From positions 12,696,106 to 12,760,105 of the forward strand of contig NC_045141.1 in assembly GCF_008831285.2 (NCBI RefSeq): a DNA stretch of 64,000 nt, given 5' to 3'. The DNA comes from Nymphaea colorata (taxonomy: Eukaryota > Streptophyta > Magnoliopsida > Nymphaeales > Nymphaeaceae). The translations under genes and the position numbers were made by a program. Positions 51,687 through 62,917 of the stretch are shown here, piece by piece. Under the pieces are notes generated by a model. It was not told the DNA's origin. It saw nothing but the letters and a program-made list of their open reading frames with translations, and searched no databases. Position 1 is the first letter of the stretch. Each line of letters opens with the position of its first letter.

Positions 51687-54600
51687 CCCTATTTCTCTTT
51701 GTGTCAGAGGTTCAGGGTTGGGCTTTTTCAGTATTAAAGGCAAATTGCTGGTCACCTAAATCAGCCCCTTCCCACCCAATCATACACGCTCAGCTACAAA
51801 CAGTTGCACAACTAAATGTTATGTTGAACAGTTGAAGTATTACGTTTATCATTTATTTTCGTTAAAACAAACAAAAATAACTTGGCTTGCCCAAGTCACT
51901 AAGTTGATATGTGGCCAATCTCGGACCAAGTGATAGAAAATGGAAACATGCTTTCACTCAACTAGCTAATATGGTCAACCAAATTGCCAAGACATGCTTC
52001 ATTTTGATTTAGTTACAGAGAACAGATGCATTATTTTCATATAAAAGAAAATTGGACTATTGAGGCCCTCAAATAGCTGCTTGAAATGGACTAAAAAATG
52101 TCGGGTGATTAAATTGTGATAACTTAGTCGGGTGATTAAATTGTGATAACTTAGTCACTCTTGTTCAAGCTAGGATGAAACAAAACCAGATACATGGCAA
52201 CCAAGAGTCTCGTTATAAATTCAAAAATCTTCAGCAGCAGATAGGCAAAAAATGAAAGAACAAATCAAATATGGTCTTATTGTGATTTTACATAGATCCC
52301 ACCTTTCCAACACAATTAGATATCCATGGGCAATGATGATCAAATTGTTCCACACAGCGATTGCAAGTAGAACAATGTTTTGAACGCACTGGCCTTATTA
52401 TCTGCACAAAGTTGATCACAGCACCAAAATTTAGAGTTTCTAATTATAGATGATTACTCAAGTGCACTTAATTAGGAAAAATATCTAACAAATCTAAGTT
52501 CAGCATTCTAACAACATATGCCTTTCTAAACAAATTATCAAATGAGATGCCCTCATATATTCATGATTGCTGAAGTTGAGGCTATCTTTTATAAAAGTCT
52601 GAGTTGACATGACAAAACCTTGCAGGTTGGGCAAAGCTGGGACCAATTCCCTGTCCAAAGAGGATTATTTTCCAGATCCATGCTTAACAATGTCTCCTGC
52701 AAGATAGACAGAAAATATGGTGGCATCAAGGTAACTGCAGATGATCGAAAAGGGTTGGACTTGTCCACTTCAAATGACAAGAGATCTATATGGATATACT
52801 TGTGGCAAATAGGACAAAGGTTAGGTTGATAAATAACGCCATAAAGAAAGTATGTTCATAGGAGTGATAAACAGTAAAAATAAAGCAACTACCTAAATAT
52901 AGTAAGGAATCAAGAAACATAACCAAAAAGCAGGAATATTGTGTCCAATAACCTAACTGCGAACGCATAATTATAATATGGAACACGAAACAGTGCAAAT
53001 GCCAAATTGAAGAACTTCTGGATCAAAGGAAACTTAAGTCTTTTAAAAACATCTATGCATGAGCACCATTTTAATATTTAAATACTAATAAAAAAAAGTT
53101 GTTCACAATAAATAAAAAAGATAGCTGAACACTTGAACCATCAGCACAGCAACAGGAAGAGTTTAGAAGGCCAGGAGGTGCATCTCTGAAGCACAAATAT
53201 GGAGCCCTCAAATTTAAATGCTTAAGTAAAATAAATTATTCACGAAATGACTAGAGAAGCAGCTAACACTTGAACCATCAACAAAGAGACACAGGAGTCA
53301 GGACACATTTGGAAGGCCAGGAGGTGCATCTCCAAAGCACAAACATGGCACCCCTCCAAATGTAGGGGAATCATCATGAAACACGCTTCTGTTTAGTGGA
53401 AAGGTGGTTCCTGCTCACAAATCAACCCACCGCTCACTTCCTTTTTACTTTACTTCCTAATCACCTTCCTTGAACCTGCTGAAACTCCCCACTTGCTTCT
53501 CGTTTAGGATATCTTTTACTGTAATGGAATCACTTGTTGGTTGCAGATTTCTGTGAACTTGCTTGACATTGTTTCACGTTTCCATGAATTTCCTGCAAAC
53601 AAGTTCTGCCAACTTTCATTTTTTCTACATCTCAACATTGTTACTAACATCACTAATTTTCCATAATTCAATAATCTTGCCTTGACATATTATTTTTTAT
53701 AACTTTAATGCTCCTTTTCTGAAACTTTAAAACCTCAAGCTTCCTACAGAATCATGTGACTTGTGGTAATTTAAATAATCTTCTGAAACTGTAAAGTGAT
53801 AATCCTAATGTATGGAAATCTGGCTTGCTGATGTTCAACATTCTCATACTTGATGGTTGATGCAAGTTGTCTTCTAAAACCATCTCCTTTTCTTATTCTG
53901 AATCCACAGGCTCTTTCATGTGGGTCATCAGAGGAGTCCAATTTTAAATCACTAAAAGAAAATCATTACAAGCTGCCAACAATGATTATGAGGAAAAAAC
54001 ACTTCGAATTCTCCACATGTTAAACAGAAAAGGAGATATATTTTATAGTCACTTGGGAAACTTGGCAAAGTCCATAATGACAAGAACATAAGAAGGTTAT
54101 CTCCCCAAAGAAGGATGACTTACATTTACACAACTGGAATTTGGTGAGAACTTTGTACTTTGTTCGATGTATCCTGGATCCTTACTGCAAAAACGAAGTA
54201 TGTAAAAGGAGAAGAAATCAAGAGATTATGCAAAGAGAAGTCAAGCGTCCTATATATTCAATTCCACATCCAATTTGGAGTTGAGGACCAGCAAAGGGGA
54301 CCATTTTCTCCATAACTTCATTGAATATAAGTTTCTCAACCAGATCCTTTTACTTGTCATTGCATCCATAAAACAATTTATTTATTTTCAGTTCAAATAA
54401 TAAACAAAATCATCCAGACATCTTAGGCGAGTACATGTGAGTATGAAAAACCAGCAGAATGGAAACAACATTCGTGTTTTATTTTTTAATAATGTAATTG
54501 TATATGTGTGCATGTATTTCTGGATCCGAATTTTCAAAAACTACCACATAACACCAAGCATGTCCTCACCACATCTGATATGCGCATCCATATCCATGTG

Positions 54601-57600
54601 AAAATTTTAAACTACAAATACTGCTACAAACATGTCATTTGCATGAATTTGTGCATGTGGGTGCTGCACACTGGCATACAGAAGGAGAGAGAAAGAGAAA
54701 GAAAGAGTGTCTGGCAGAACTAGCTGAAAATTATATTCTATAGAACGGATTAATAAACATGACACTGAGAGTCTCGGGTAATGTGAAATTCCTTTCAAAA
54801 AATAATGAAGCACAAATGTTATAAAATAAATAACAATGCACTTACCTGCTACACCTATAGAAAAATAGAAGCGAGATAAAAGAAAGAGAAACAGCGGTCC
54901 ATCCCCACAATCCAACATTAGCTGTAACATTTGTATATGCTGGCGCTGACAAAGTAGGAAGGCTATTAGCAATATGAGCTTCTGTATAAATTGGTTTCAG
55001 GAAAAGAGGTAACTAGAGAACCAAATTTTACTGACATGTAAGTATTGAGTTGATAAATAGAACCGTGAGAAGAATTATGACGCACAGAAGGATTGGTGCA
55101 TATCCTATCTTTTCCATCCTCTGAAAGAAAGCATTATCACGAAACCGTCTTTGATGCATCTTATGTGCATTGGACTGTACACAGATGGATGTCAGTATTA
55201 ATCCAACATTCCAAACTCTGATTATGATGCTAATATACTGAAATAATACTATGGCTCTATTACCAGAAAGTGGACTATAAATAGCCAGATAGTTGAAAAT
55301 TTGAAATCTAGTACTACATGAAAGCAAGATGACGCACCTAAGTGAACCAATTGTAAAGTTAAAACTTGATAATAATATCTGGGCTGCTCTGAATTTTAGT
55401 GGACAATAATTACTATTCAGAAGGAAAATTATGAAACAGAATTGCTACTACTTTCCCAACATAAATATTTCGATATTGTAGTCATGAATGTCAGTTACCA
55501 TAGTATATGCTTAGATAAATCTTAGGGGAAAACACCAGAAATTGCAAATCCTAAAAATACATAAAAGGAAAACAAAAGTAAGTTAAAAAATGATTTGGAA
55601 AACCAAAGAAAAAAAATGAAATGAGCAAGGACCATAAAATCATCTCATAGTATTAGCTTGAAGAGAGAGAAATAGAGGTTGAGAACTAGTGCAAAGATGA
55701 CTTTCATCTTTGATTTTCATCATCACAATTGATGATACAGTTTGCAAATATAATCTCATCTGCCCTTTCCACTACTGCTCTTATCTTCACTATTCCATCT
55801 TGGCTACAGATGCCAAACAAAGCCTTAAGAATGGCAAAAATGGATACATCCATATAAGGTAAATGTGCCAGAAGCCTAAAATAGTTCTCTTCCATTCTGA
55901 TGAAGGTAAAGGAAATCTAAAACAAAACTACAGTTTAACTCATTTAAGTGGATATTTAATATGTATCAAGGTCAGTCCTCCATTCCTTGTATGATCCAAG
56001 AAACAGTACAGCTCCTTTACTTCTCCACCTTTCTTCATGTCATATGATTAAGTTTCAATAGTTAATGTGATCTTCAAGAAGATACTGAAGAGATGCAAAT
56101 ATAAGACTTTCAAGATGCTCTCCTCACAAAAACTGTTGTATGAATCACTAAAGTAGTATTGTCAACCAGAAAACATCACTCCAGATGAAAAGTTGACTCG
56201 AATGATTTTGCTTTGTGGAATACAACTGAAATCCACCAAACCATTTGTACTGTTCAGCAGTGGGCACCAGCCTCTAATGAGCTCTAGAACAGTACACTGC
56301 CTAATCTGCAAGTAAGGTAAAAAGTGAGATCTGGTGTTTAAAATATACCAGATCAACATTATTACCTATAGCAAACAAGAACTATTAATTAGTCAAAAGT
56401 TAAGGTATAAAGTATAAACCATAGTTTCAACCAATATTACCAATACTTTGAAACTTTACATAATGACATTGATAACATTAATGGCAATAGCATGTTGAGC
56501 TCAATAGGCTAGTTAAAGTAGGTCCACGTGAGTGCAAAATTTGAAACTTTAACTTTAAATATAGTGGAATTGGCTACCATGACTCTTTGTATGCACATAC
56601 AAAAACATGGACATGTGAAAAAGGTAGATAACCTTCATTATTTCATATCCATATGACAACATGGACAAAGTACGTACAAGAAAAAAGGCGACATGCCGAT
56701 GACCTTTATCAGAGGCAAGCCGAGCAGGAGTAAATCCAGCATTATCTGTAATTAATAAGTCCTGTTCGGTGCCAGCATGTGCAAGTATTGTACAAGCCTC
56801 CACATTTCCCCTTATCGCAGCCCAATGTAAAGGTGTGCAGCCTGAGAAGTAAAAATAACAGAATTTTATTTGATATTTAGAGGTTCACATGGTACCTAGA
56901 TCACAACAAGCTATGCAAATCCGGTCCAGATTACATTTGATTTGTAAATTTCCAAAATGGAAAACATTTACTATATTTACTTACCTATTCGAAGGGAATT
57001 ATGCTGATGATTAGTCTTTTACTTAAGTGCATAAAATTGTACCTTAATTTCATAAAACATAAATAGTCTAACAAAAATATGGGTAAAACATGAAAAAAAA
57101 CGTGGTTTGGAACGTTTCTGACCTGGAACCGATCCATATGCACCAAAAACATACCACTGTAACTGTATCAGTGTGCCACCGTACTGGTACTGGTATGTGG
57201 GCATAACCCACATACCTATGTGACTTAGATCAGCATAAAACTTTTTGGTAACTTTTTCCATAAAATATTTTCTTTGTTCATTTATATATGCAATTTTTCG
57301 CTTTTTCCCCACTGAGTTGGATAGACCCTTCCTTCTTTACAGATCAAGGCTGCTCCCTGCATTTCATGGACTATTATTATATAACAGGTAAAGAGGGAAT
57401 GGAAAGATTTTCCTTCGTATACGGATTAAAGAAAAAAAAAGATCTCTGTTCAAGGGAAAAAAGAAAACAAGCGAAAAGTTCTAATTTTTCTCATGTGACT
57501 ATCCTTGTATTGAATCTTCCAGTTAAAAGGTGCAGTTACCAGTTACATATAATATCAGTGAAAAATGGAAAGAATTTCATGCAGCATAAGAAAAACCCCT

Positions 57601-60429
57601 TTCATCTCCAATATAGAAAGTCTTAAATCATCAGGATTACATGGTCTATCTTCTGAGGAATTTTAATAATCCATGAAATTGCTGCTAAATTATTTAGTTA
57701 CATGGAGGAACGAGGGAAACATGAAAGAATCAGTTGGCAATAAAAAAAGAAGTCTTCTAGAATTTAGCTCCTTCACTCACCATCTTTATCTTGCCGGCCG
57801 AGGTATGCATCCTTGAACAAAAGTAATCTAATGGTGTCCGCAAAACCTTTATAGGAAGCCCTGCTCATGATCAAGCCACTGTTAACATCACTATGAAACT
57901 AGCTAAATTTTATGCATCCCACAAGCAACAACATTCATTCAAGTCAATAATTTATGTGGACTATGTCTCAGATATGGTTCATGTCTCAATCAGCAGTATT
58001 ATACACCATAATAAGGTGGACCAGATGAGTTAGAATCATAAAATGGAAATCAGAAACTTATATGACAGAAAGAAACCACGGAAAGGCCATAAAATGTTAT
58101 CTATCAAATCAAGTCTCATCAAGCACCTGTACATCCAGATCAACTACTCCAAAGCCCCAAAGGTGAAACAAATAATCCAAATGAGAGAGATCTGGTTTCT
58201 GGGTTGCATTAGTCATTAGCATTGAAACTTGTAGTACAAGGTTTTCAAGTGTATGTGCATAAAAACCCCATTTAATCCCTATCTGTGATAGGAATCATAG
58301 TGGCTTCAGGTACCCCAGTAGGATAGATTTCAAAGTTTACAGGGCTACGGCTGTAAATAAGTTGGATTTGGCTTGGATGTGGACATCACCACATCCGATC
58401 AACTGACTTCACACTTCATGACAATCAGATATGAACTGGAATCTAAAATTTCATAAAGATCTCTACCTGACCTTTCATGAGAAAATGAAATTTGTTTAGT
58501 GCTACAAATCAAGCAGATCAGACCTCGGTAGTTTGTCACAGCTAGTTCCTGACTAGTGGATAAATGGCTAGCAGCTGTTGAAGGGTATAATATGTTTCAT
58601 TTCAAAAAACCCAGAAGATACATTTCTTATGAAGGTTTATATCTATCTGGATATATGCTTTAAATCTAATCCAACTTCAAAGTTCAAACCCATCTGACCA
58701 ACCAAAGCCCAACCATTGGACGGCTATGTCACATAAGTACGGGTACGGGTGCTGATACGGGTACAGGTACGGCGTTTTCGCCAACCTTCGTACGGCGGTA
58801 CGGCGATAGTTATATATGTTTAATTAATTATATACATGAAATCAGCAAAAAAAATGGTAACATAAATATAAGAAACTGATGCCATTTTTGCCGTAGATAT
58901 GTTGTATGAAGGTAAGGAAGAAGGAGGAAGAGGCGTCAGGCAAAAATAGGTTAATTTAAAATGACATAGGTACTATGTATGAGAAAGAAGGAGGAAGTGC
59001 CGTACCAAGCCGTACCGTCATACCAGTAATGGTACTTGGGCCCTTCCCACGTACCACTGTGACATAGTTGGACGAGAATTACCCAAATCCAAGTTAACTG
59101 GTAAAAAATCTGTCGGATACCCCAAACCAAAAAAATTGCATCCATATATGGGACCAAAAAGCTATAGACATGATCTATTGCCATTATAAGCCCAATGCAT
59201 GGTTAAAAGAAACAATGTCAAAGAATTGACAGGTCGGACATACTATGAACTATTCTATGCAAAATGAAAAGCAAGCAACGTTACAGTAGATGAAAATGGG
59301 TAGGATCTGGTTTAAAGGTTTCTTTCATTTCTATCATTGCAGACTTTAGTACAACCGAACAGCCAAATTGCAGATTGCCTGGCTGAAAAATGCAAACATG
59401 AGTCTGAAGCATTATGAGAAAAGCAGGTGGATGGCTGCAGGCACAGAGTGGAAATGTTAGCCTCACGACTAACTCCTCTTCTTGACACAACTCTCACTAA
59501 AAAGACAGAACCCAGCTTCCTCCAAATAAGTAAATTCTTCATTACGGTTTTAATCACTGTTGCAATGAGTATTGTAGCATTAGAAAAATGCATTGCAGGT
59601 CTTGGTTATGCTACCTCCAAACAAAGCTCACAACTTTGAATGCACCAACAAAGCCCTACACTTTGCGAGTGCTTTCTAAAAGAAGGGATCAAGGTTTGAC
59701 GGATGAATTTCATTCTCATTGAATGGTTCTTGATACTGAAGGTCAATGATTCAGGTCAGACAAATCATTCAAAGTGCTTATCAAAAGTGGAATTGAATGG
59801 CATTCTTCAGATCACTCTGATAGGGGTTGTTTAAGGACATTTGATGGACAATTGGAATTGTATGTCATTCTTGCTTCCAAAAAAAAAAGATCATATCATT
59901 TTGTGAATAATGAAGATCAAGGAAAATTGTCGATCAATATGAGTTCATGTACCAAATAAAAACGTTAACATTCCTACTTCCTACTTAACAGCAGAATACT
60001 GAAACCGAACAGATTAATTCCTAAGGACTCCAGCACCCTCTCAGCTCAAGTGCCTAACAGGAAGCAAGTGTGAAAAGCTTCCTCTAAGCCCAGCACATGC
60101 AGAGAGAATGACTGCAACATCTGGACATAGACAATCAACCTACATAAGTCCAATCTTCGAAAAGAAGAATTTGCCCCTCGATCATGTTTAACAGCGTTTA
60201 TTTATTGCCTTCATGTAATAAAAATTGATCCTAGCATGATTTTTCTTTGGGATAATTTACAAAAGCGGCGTCTTGTTCATTCCATGAGACCAATTGTTTC
60301 TTCACTACATCGGAATTTGAATCCTGGCAGTATCTTCTAACAAGTCAAAGAGAAATATTGTAAATTGCATGTTTGGTATGGAGATCCATGCAGACTAGTG
60401 TGTACCAAAATATGGATTTATGAGAATCT

Positions 60430-60463
<34 letters not shown>

Positions 60464-62917
60464 TCTCTCTCTTTATTCCATCTCACCCTCCTTTTTTAAT
60501 TCTTTCTCTAAACAACCACCCTCCCCACCCTAAGATTTGTGGATCAAAGGGACGGGTACATACACACACACACTCTAGTCCATTTGTATATACAAGGCCA
60601 TATGCATACTCATATGGTTCTAAAATAAACATGTATGGTTCTAAGATAAACATGCATAAGGGGTAACAGGCAAGAACCAATAGGTATAATACAATTTGAA
60701 ATCACTAGTGCAGTTTCCAATGGCAATTAATGGGCCAATCATCTGAACAAATATCAACCAATCATCTGAACAAGGCATATCATGTTCTCTCCAAAATTGC
60801 TGACGATAGAGATCAGCTGAGCTCCAAGACTTCGTGGATGAGAAAGATGAATGCCAACCATCATTCACCTATTGATGTCCAACGGGTGTCCATTATTTTT
60901 CTATTTTTCCCAAGTCCTTCCATTTGCACTTGCCATCATTTCTCACCAACAACTTGACAAGACCTCATGCAACATTAATAGCTTGATCAAATTTTTACTA
61001 ACTTTACATGGCTGTTTGCTCTAAGTTTGAGTTTCCATAAATTTCTGATGTGTATCTGACTGAAAATTATACCTTATCAGTTTGCAGCCTGATGTCATAG
61101 GGCCCTACTGTGTTCAGTGCATGTGAACCGTGAATGTGAAAACTCTGACAAAGTTTGGCAAGTTTTGACAGAACATGCTCTTGGATCAGGGGATGAAAAT
61201 CATGGGAAGAATGGCAAAAGACTATCAGATGCGGAACAATTTGACATCAAAAATAGAATACGAAGAGACAATAATGAAAAAATAAGGTGTAAGGGATCTT
61301 GACATACCAATGAAGTGGACTCCTCCCACTATTATCAGGTGCATCAAACTCCGCATTATATTTTGTGATTATGTGGTACAAAAAAGCTGTTTGTCCGTAC
61401 TGAGCTGCGACATGAACTGTCTGATCCGATGTGGAGAAAGTTTTCCAACATAGAAACACCACTTATAAGTTGGCAAACATAGTTAAACAAAGAAATTAGT
61501 GAAACAACAAATGAACAAGTTATCAAAAGATATGGAGAAAATTGAAATCAGACCAAGGTCAACTCTTGGACATAGGAAACCAGCAACCTTAACGAATATA
61601 ACCATCACGAACACGGGCTCAGTCAAATGTGGGCTGTAGATGAATCTTTCTACCAACTATGGCGCAACCCCAAGCAACTCATACCAACCGCAAAGGTTGG
61701 ATATTTAGGATTATAACCAGGAAATCCATAGAGTGGAACCATACGCTTTGTCCACGATCTGAGGCCAGAAATTGAAAAGTGGGAGGTTGTATCTGAGCCA
61801 GCTGTCTGGACAGTTCTATTGCTGCAAAACTTGCCACTGCCATCTTGCTAACATTGATGGCATTGTTTCCAGGGTATATTTTCACGTTCTGTCACATAAT
61901 TTTTTTGTTTCTATCGTGTTTCTGTATTACTTGGTTGACCCACCTGATTTTTGTGTTAACAATTAATGATTTTTTGTGGGTTCTTGGTGATGGGTGTTGT
62001 ACTACTCATGCCTCTGGTTGTTGTGTTGGATTAGTCTTTTATTGTTGTTGCTAGTTGTTGATATTGTTTTCTGATTATTGGTTTGGAGACTGTTATTTGT
62101 GAATTTTCATTTTCAAGTTTGACATCCACATGGAAGGTTAAATTGATCTAACGAGTACTTTACTTCATTTTATTTCTACGAGTCAATGGATCTGATAGTA
62201 CAGGGACCACAGAAACTGGTTAATCGATTTGGTGGTCGAACATCAACTTCAAAGAACAACAAGAGATTTGCTACGATATGCCCTCCAGGAATCAGAAAGA
62301 AGTTCCACGTAATAGAGAAGAAGGAAAAACGACAGTAATGAATAAATGCACTCCGAAAGATAGCATCATAACCAAGAACTAATCTCACCCGGTACCCGTT
62401 GCCATCGGCAGCCTCCAAACGAGCCCCATTCTGCAAAAGGACGTCGGCTGCCGAAACCGAACCTCTAACTGCTGCCCAATGCAAAGCTGTCTGCCCGCTT
62501 CTGTCAGTAGCATTGACATCGGCGCCGTGCTTCATAAGAAACACGGAAACCAGATTTCACTTCCAGAAAATGAATTTCCGAAACAAAAGTTCCACCCAAA
62601 CTCAACGAATTCGACCAAAACTTCGGGGAATCCTACAAGTTCCAATAAGCGCATACCTCGATTATATATAGCAGGACGTCAAGAAAACCGTTCAGCGCAG
62701 CCCACTGGACGGCGTAATACCCGTTACCGTCCGGCCCCTTCAGGCAAGACGCATCTTCCTCCACGTACTTCCGCACCTTGTCCACCTGACCGTAAGCGGA
62801 CGCCGAGTATACGTCGACGATGCTGCTCGCGAAATCGGCATCGGGATTCCCGTTCTGGCGAGAGGAATCATTCTGACTGCGGCTTTCGGAGACAACTTCG
62901 ATCTCCGAGGACGCCAT
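45616..62917 (-). CDS. PAT23: Ankyrin-repeat DHHC protein S-acyltransferase, PAT23/TIP1 family (13 exons, 550 aa)
   Basis: Exons are 62917-62657, 62529-62389, 61420-61308, 57860-57781, 56841-56678, 55174-55036, 54945-54846, 54184-54124, 52696-52619, 52401-52303, 49680-49602, 49516-49368 and 45804-45616; the total of 1653 bp is in frame throughout. The enzyme transfers palmitate to cysteines of membrane-associated proteins, probably at Golgi or endomembranes. Residues 35-253 carry about six ankyrin repeats ([26 protein letters not shown]). Membrane segments lie near 273-295 and 310-330, with two more after the catalytic domain (413-438, 460-485). The Cys-rich core (380-412) contains [12 protein letters not shown] and the catalytic DHHC at 400-403. 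TTxE (TTNE, 494-497) and a PaCCT-like [11 protein letters not shown] follow. The N terminus MASSEIEVV matches my recollection of TIP1. At 550 aa it is closer to Arabidopsis PAT23 (about 536) than TIP1 (about 620), so PAT23 is the tentative name. All introns are GT-AG. Confidence 0.93.
45826..46282. repeat. Direct duplication in acyltransferase intron 12
   Basis: Copies at 45826-46072 and 46102-46282 share ATATTAGCACA, AATCATGAGAAGCCATCAAA, GGAAGTACTGA and TGCATCAATTTTT. The first copy starts 22 bp from the exon 13 acceptor. A shorter related word (GAAAGGAAGTACTGA) occurs at 49342, just inside the intron's donor. Confidence 0.85.
46305..46367. repeat. Compound (CT)n(CA)n microsatellite in acyltransferase intron 12
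   Basis: CT units pass into CA units with one GA interruption. Confidence 0.9.
47309..48467. mobile_element. PIF/Harbinger-like non-autonomous element, 1159 bp, in intron 12 of the acyltransferase
   Basis: The left terminus GGGGGCATTTGATGGGCAC and reversed right terminus GGGGGTGTTTGATGGTCAC form a TIR of about 23 bp with four mismatches. A perfect TAA duplication flanks it (47306-47308 and 48468-48470). Subterminal sequence carries repeated CCATGGAT and TGTCC words in inverted orientation. Overlapping 177- and 176-codon frames inside (47488-48160) are His/Pro/Leu/Cys low-complexity translations of CT/CA-rich DNA and show no transposase motif. It is probably a deletion derivative or filler-carrying MITE. 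Confidence 0.75.
49801..49843. repeat. (TATG)n tetranucleotide repeat in acyltransferase intron 10
   Basis: About ten perfect ATGT units. Confidence 0.95.
50387..51655. mobile_element. Longer element of the GTGCGG hAT-like group, in intron 10 of the acyltransferase
   Basis: The left end TCACCTGGGTGCG and the reversed right end ATGGGTGCGGGTGCCGG match the termini of the 32.6- and 58.7-kb elements. The right edge runs into a (CT)n tract, so the exact end and target duplication cannot be set. The left third is CpG-rich with direct repeats (GCGACACTTGGGGAACTC and a diverged copy at about 50700-50770). The remainder is T-rich and resembles intron or UTR sequence. No transposase was recognised. 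Confidence 0.5.
51655..51684. repeat. (CT)n microsatellite at the end of the 50.4-kb element
   Basis: About 15 CT units directly abutting the GCACCC motif of the element's right end. Confidence 0.9.
52101..52154. repeat. Perfect 27-bp tandem duplication in acyltransferase intron 10
   Basis: The unit TCGGGTGATTAAATTGTGAT plus AACTTAG occurs twice without mismatch. Confidence 0.95.
53123..53360. repeat. Diverged direct duplication in acyltransferase intron 8
   Basis: Copies at 53123-53213 and 53259-53360 share ACACTTGAACCATCA, GAAGGCCAGGAGGTGCATCT and AAGCACAAA. Confidence 0.85.
54945..55036 (-). other. Short intron 6 of the S-acyltransferase, with competing acceptors
   Basis: Exon 6 ends ...CTT ACA T before GTCAGT. 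The first candidate acceptor (ATACAG) would make a TAA stop with the preceding T, and the next AG gives an intron of only 57 nt. The acceptor TTTGTCAG, preceded by CTAAT (a good branch site) and a pyrimidine tract, gives a 90-nt intron at 55035-54946. It also gives a membrane segment whose length matches my recollection of TIP1 exactly. I therefore chose exon 7 to start at 54945. Confidence 0.7.
57192..57216. repeat. Perfect 10-bp-stem hairpin
   Basis: GGTATGTGGG and CCCACATACC flank a five-base loop. The segment CTATGTGAC and GTACTGGTAC nearby suggest a degenerate relative of the GTACGG MITE, in acyltransferase intron 4. Confidence 0.8.
58724..59067. mobile_element. hAT-like MITE with GTACGG arrays, 344 bp, in intron 3 of the acyltransferase
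   Basis: CTATGTCACA at the left and TGTGACATAG at the right are perfect 10-bp terminal inverted repeats. Each is followed inward by GTACGGGTAC-type motifs. The flanks TTGGACGG (58716-58723) and TTGGACGA (59068-59075) form an 8-bp target duplication with one mismatch. The centre is AT-rich and non-coding. Confidence 0.75.
60429..60472. repeat. (CT)n(CA)n(CT)n microsatellite in acyltransferase intron 3
   Basis: CT, CA and CT tracts in succession. Confidence 0.9.

Noticed and set aside
54946-54978. Alternative exon 7 starts at the first or second AG
   Set aside because: The first makes an in-frame TAA with the end of exon 6. The second leaves a 57-nt intron and extra residues absent from the family.
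55704-55895. 63-codon minus-strand frame inside acyltransferase intron 5
   Set aside because: It lies between well-supported exons 5 and 6, would disrupt the conserved protein, and has no recognised domain.
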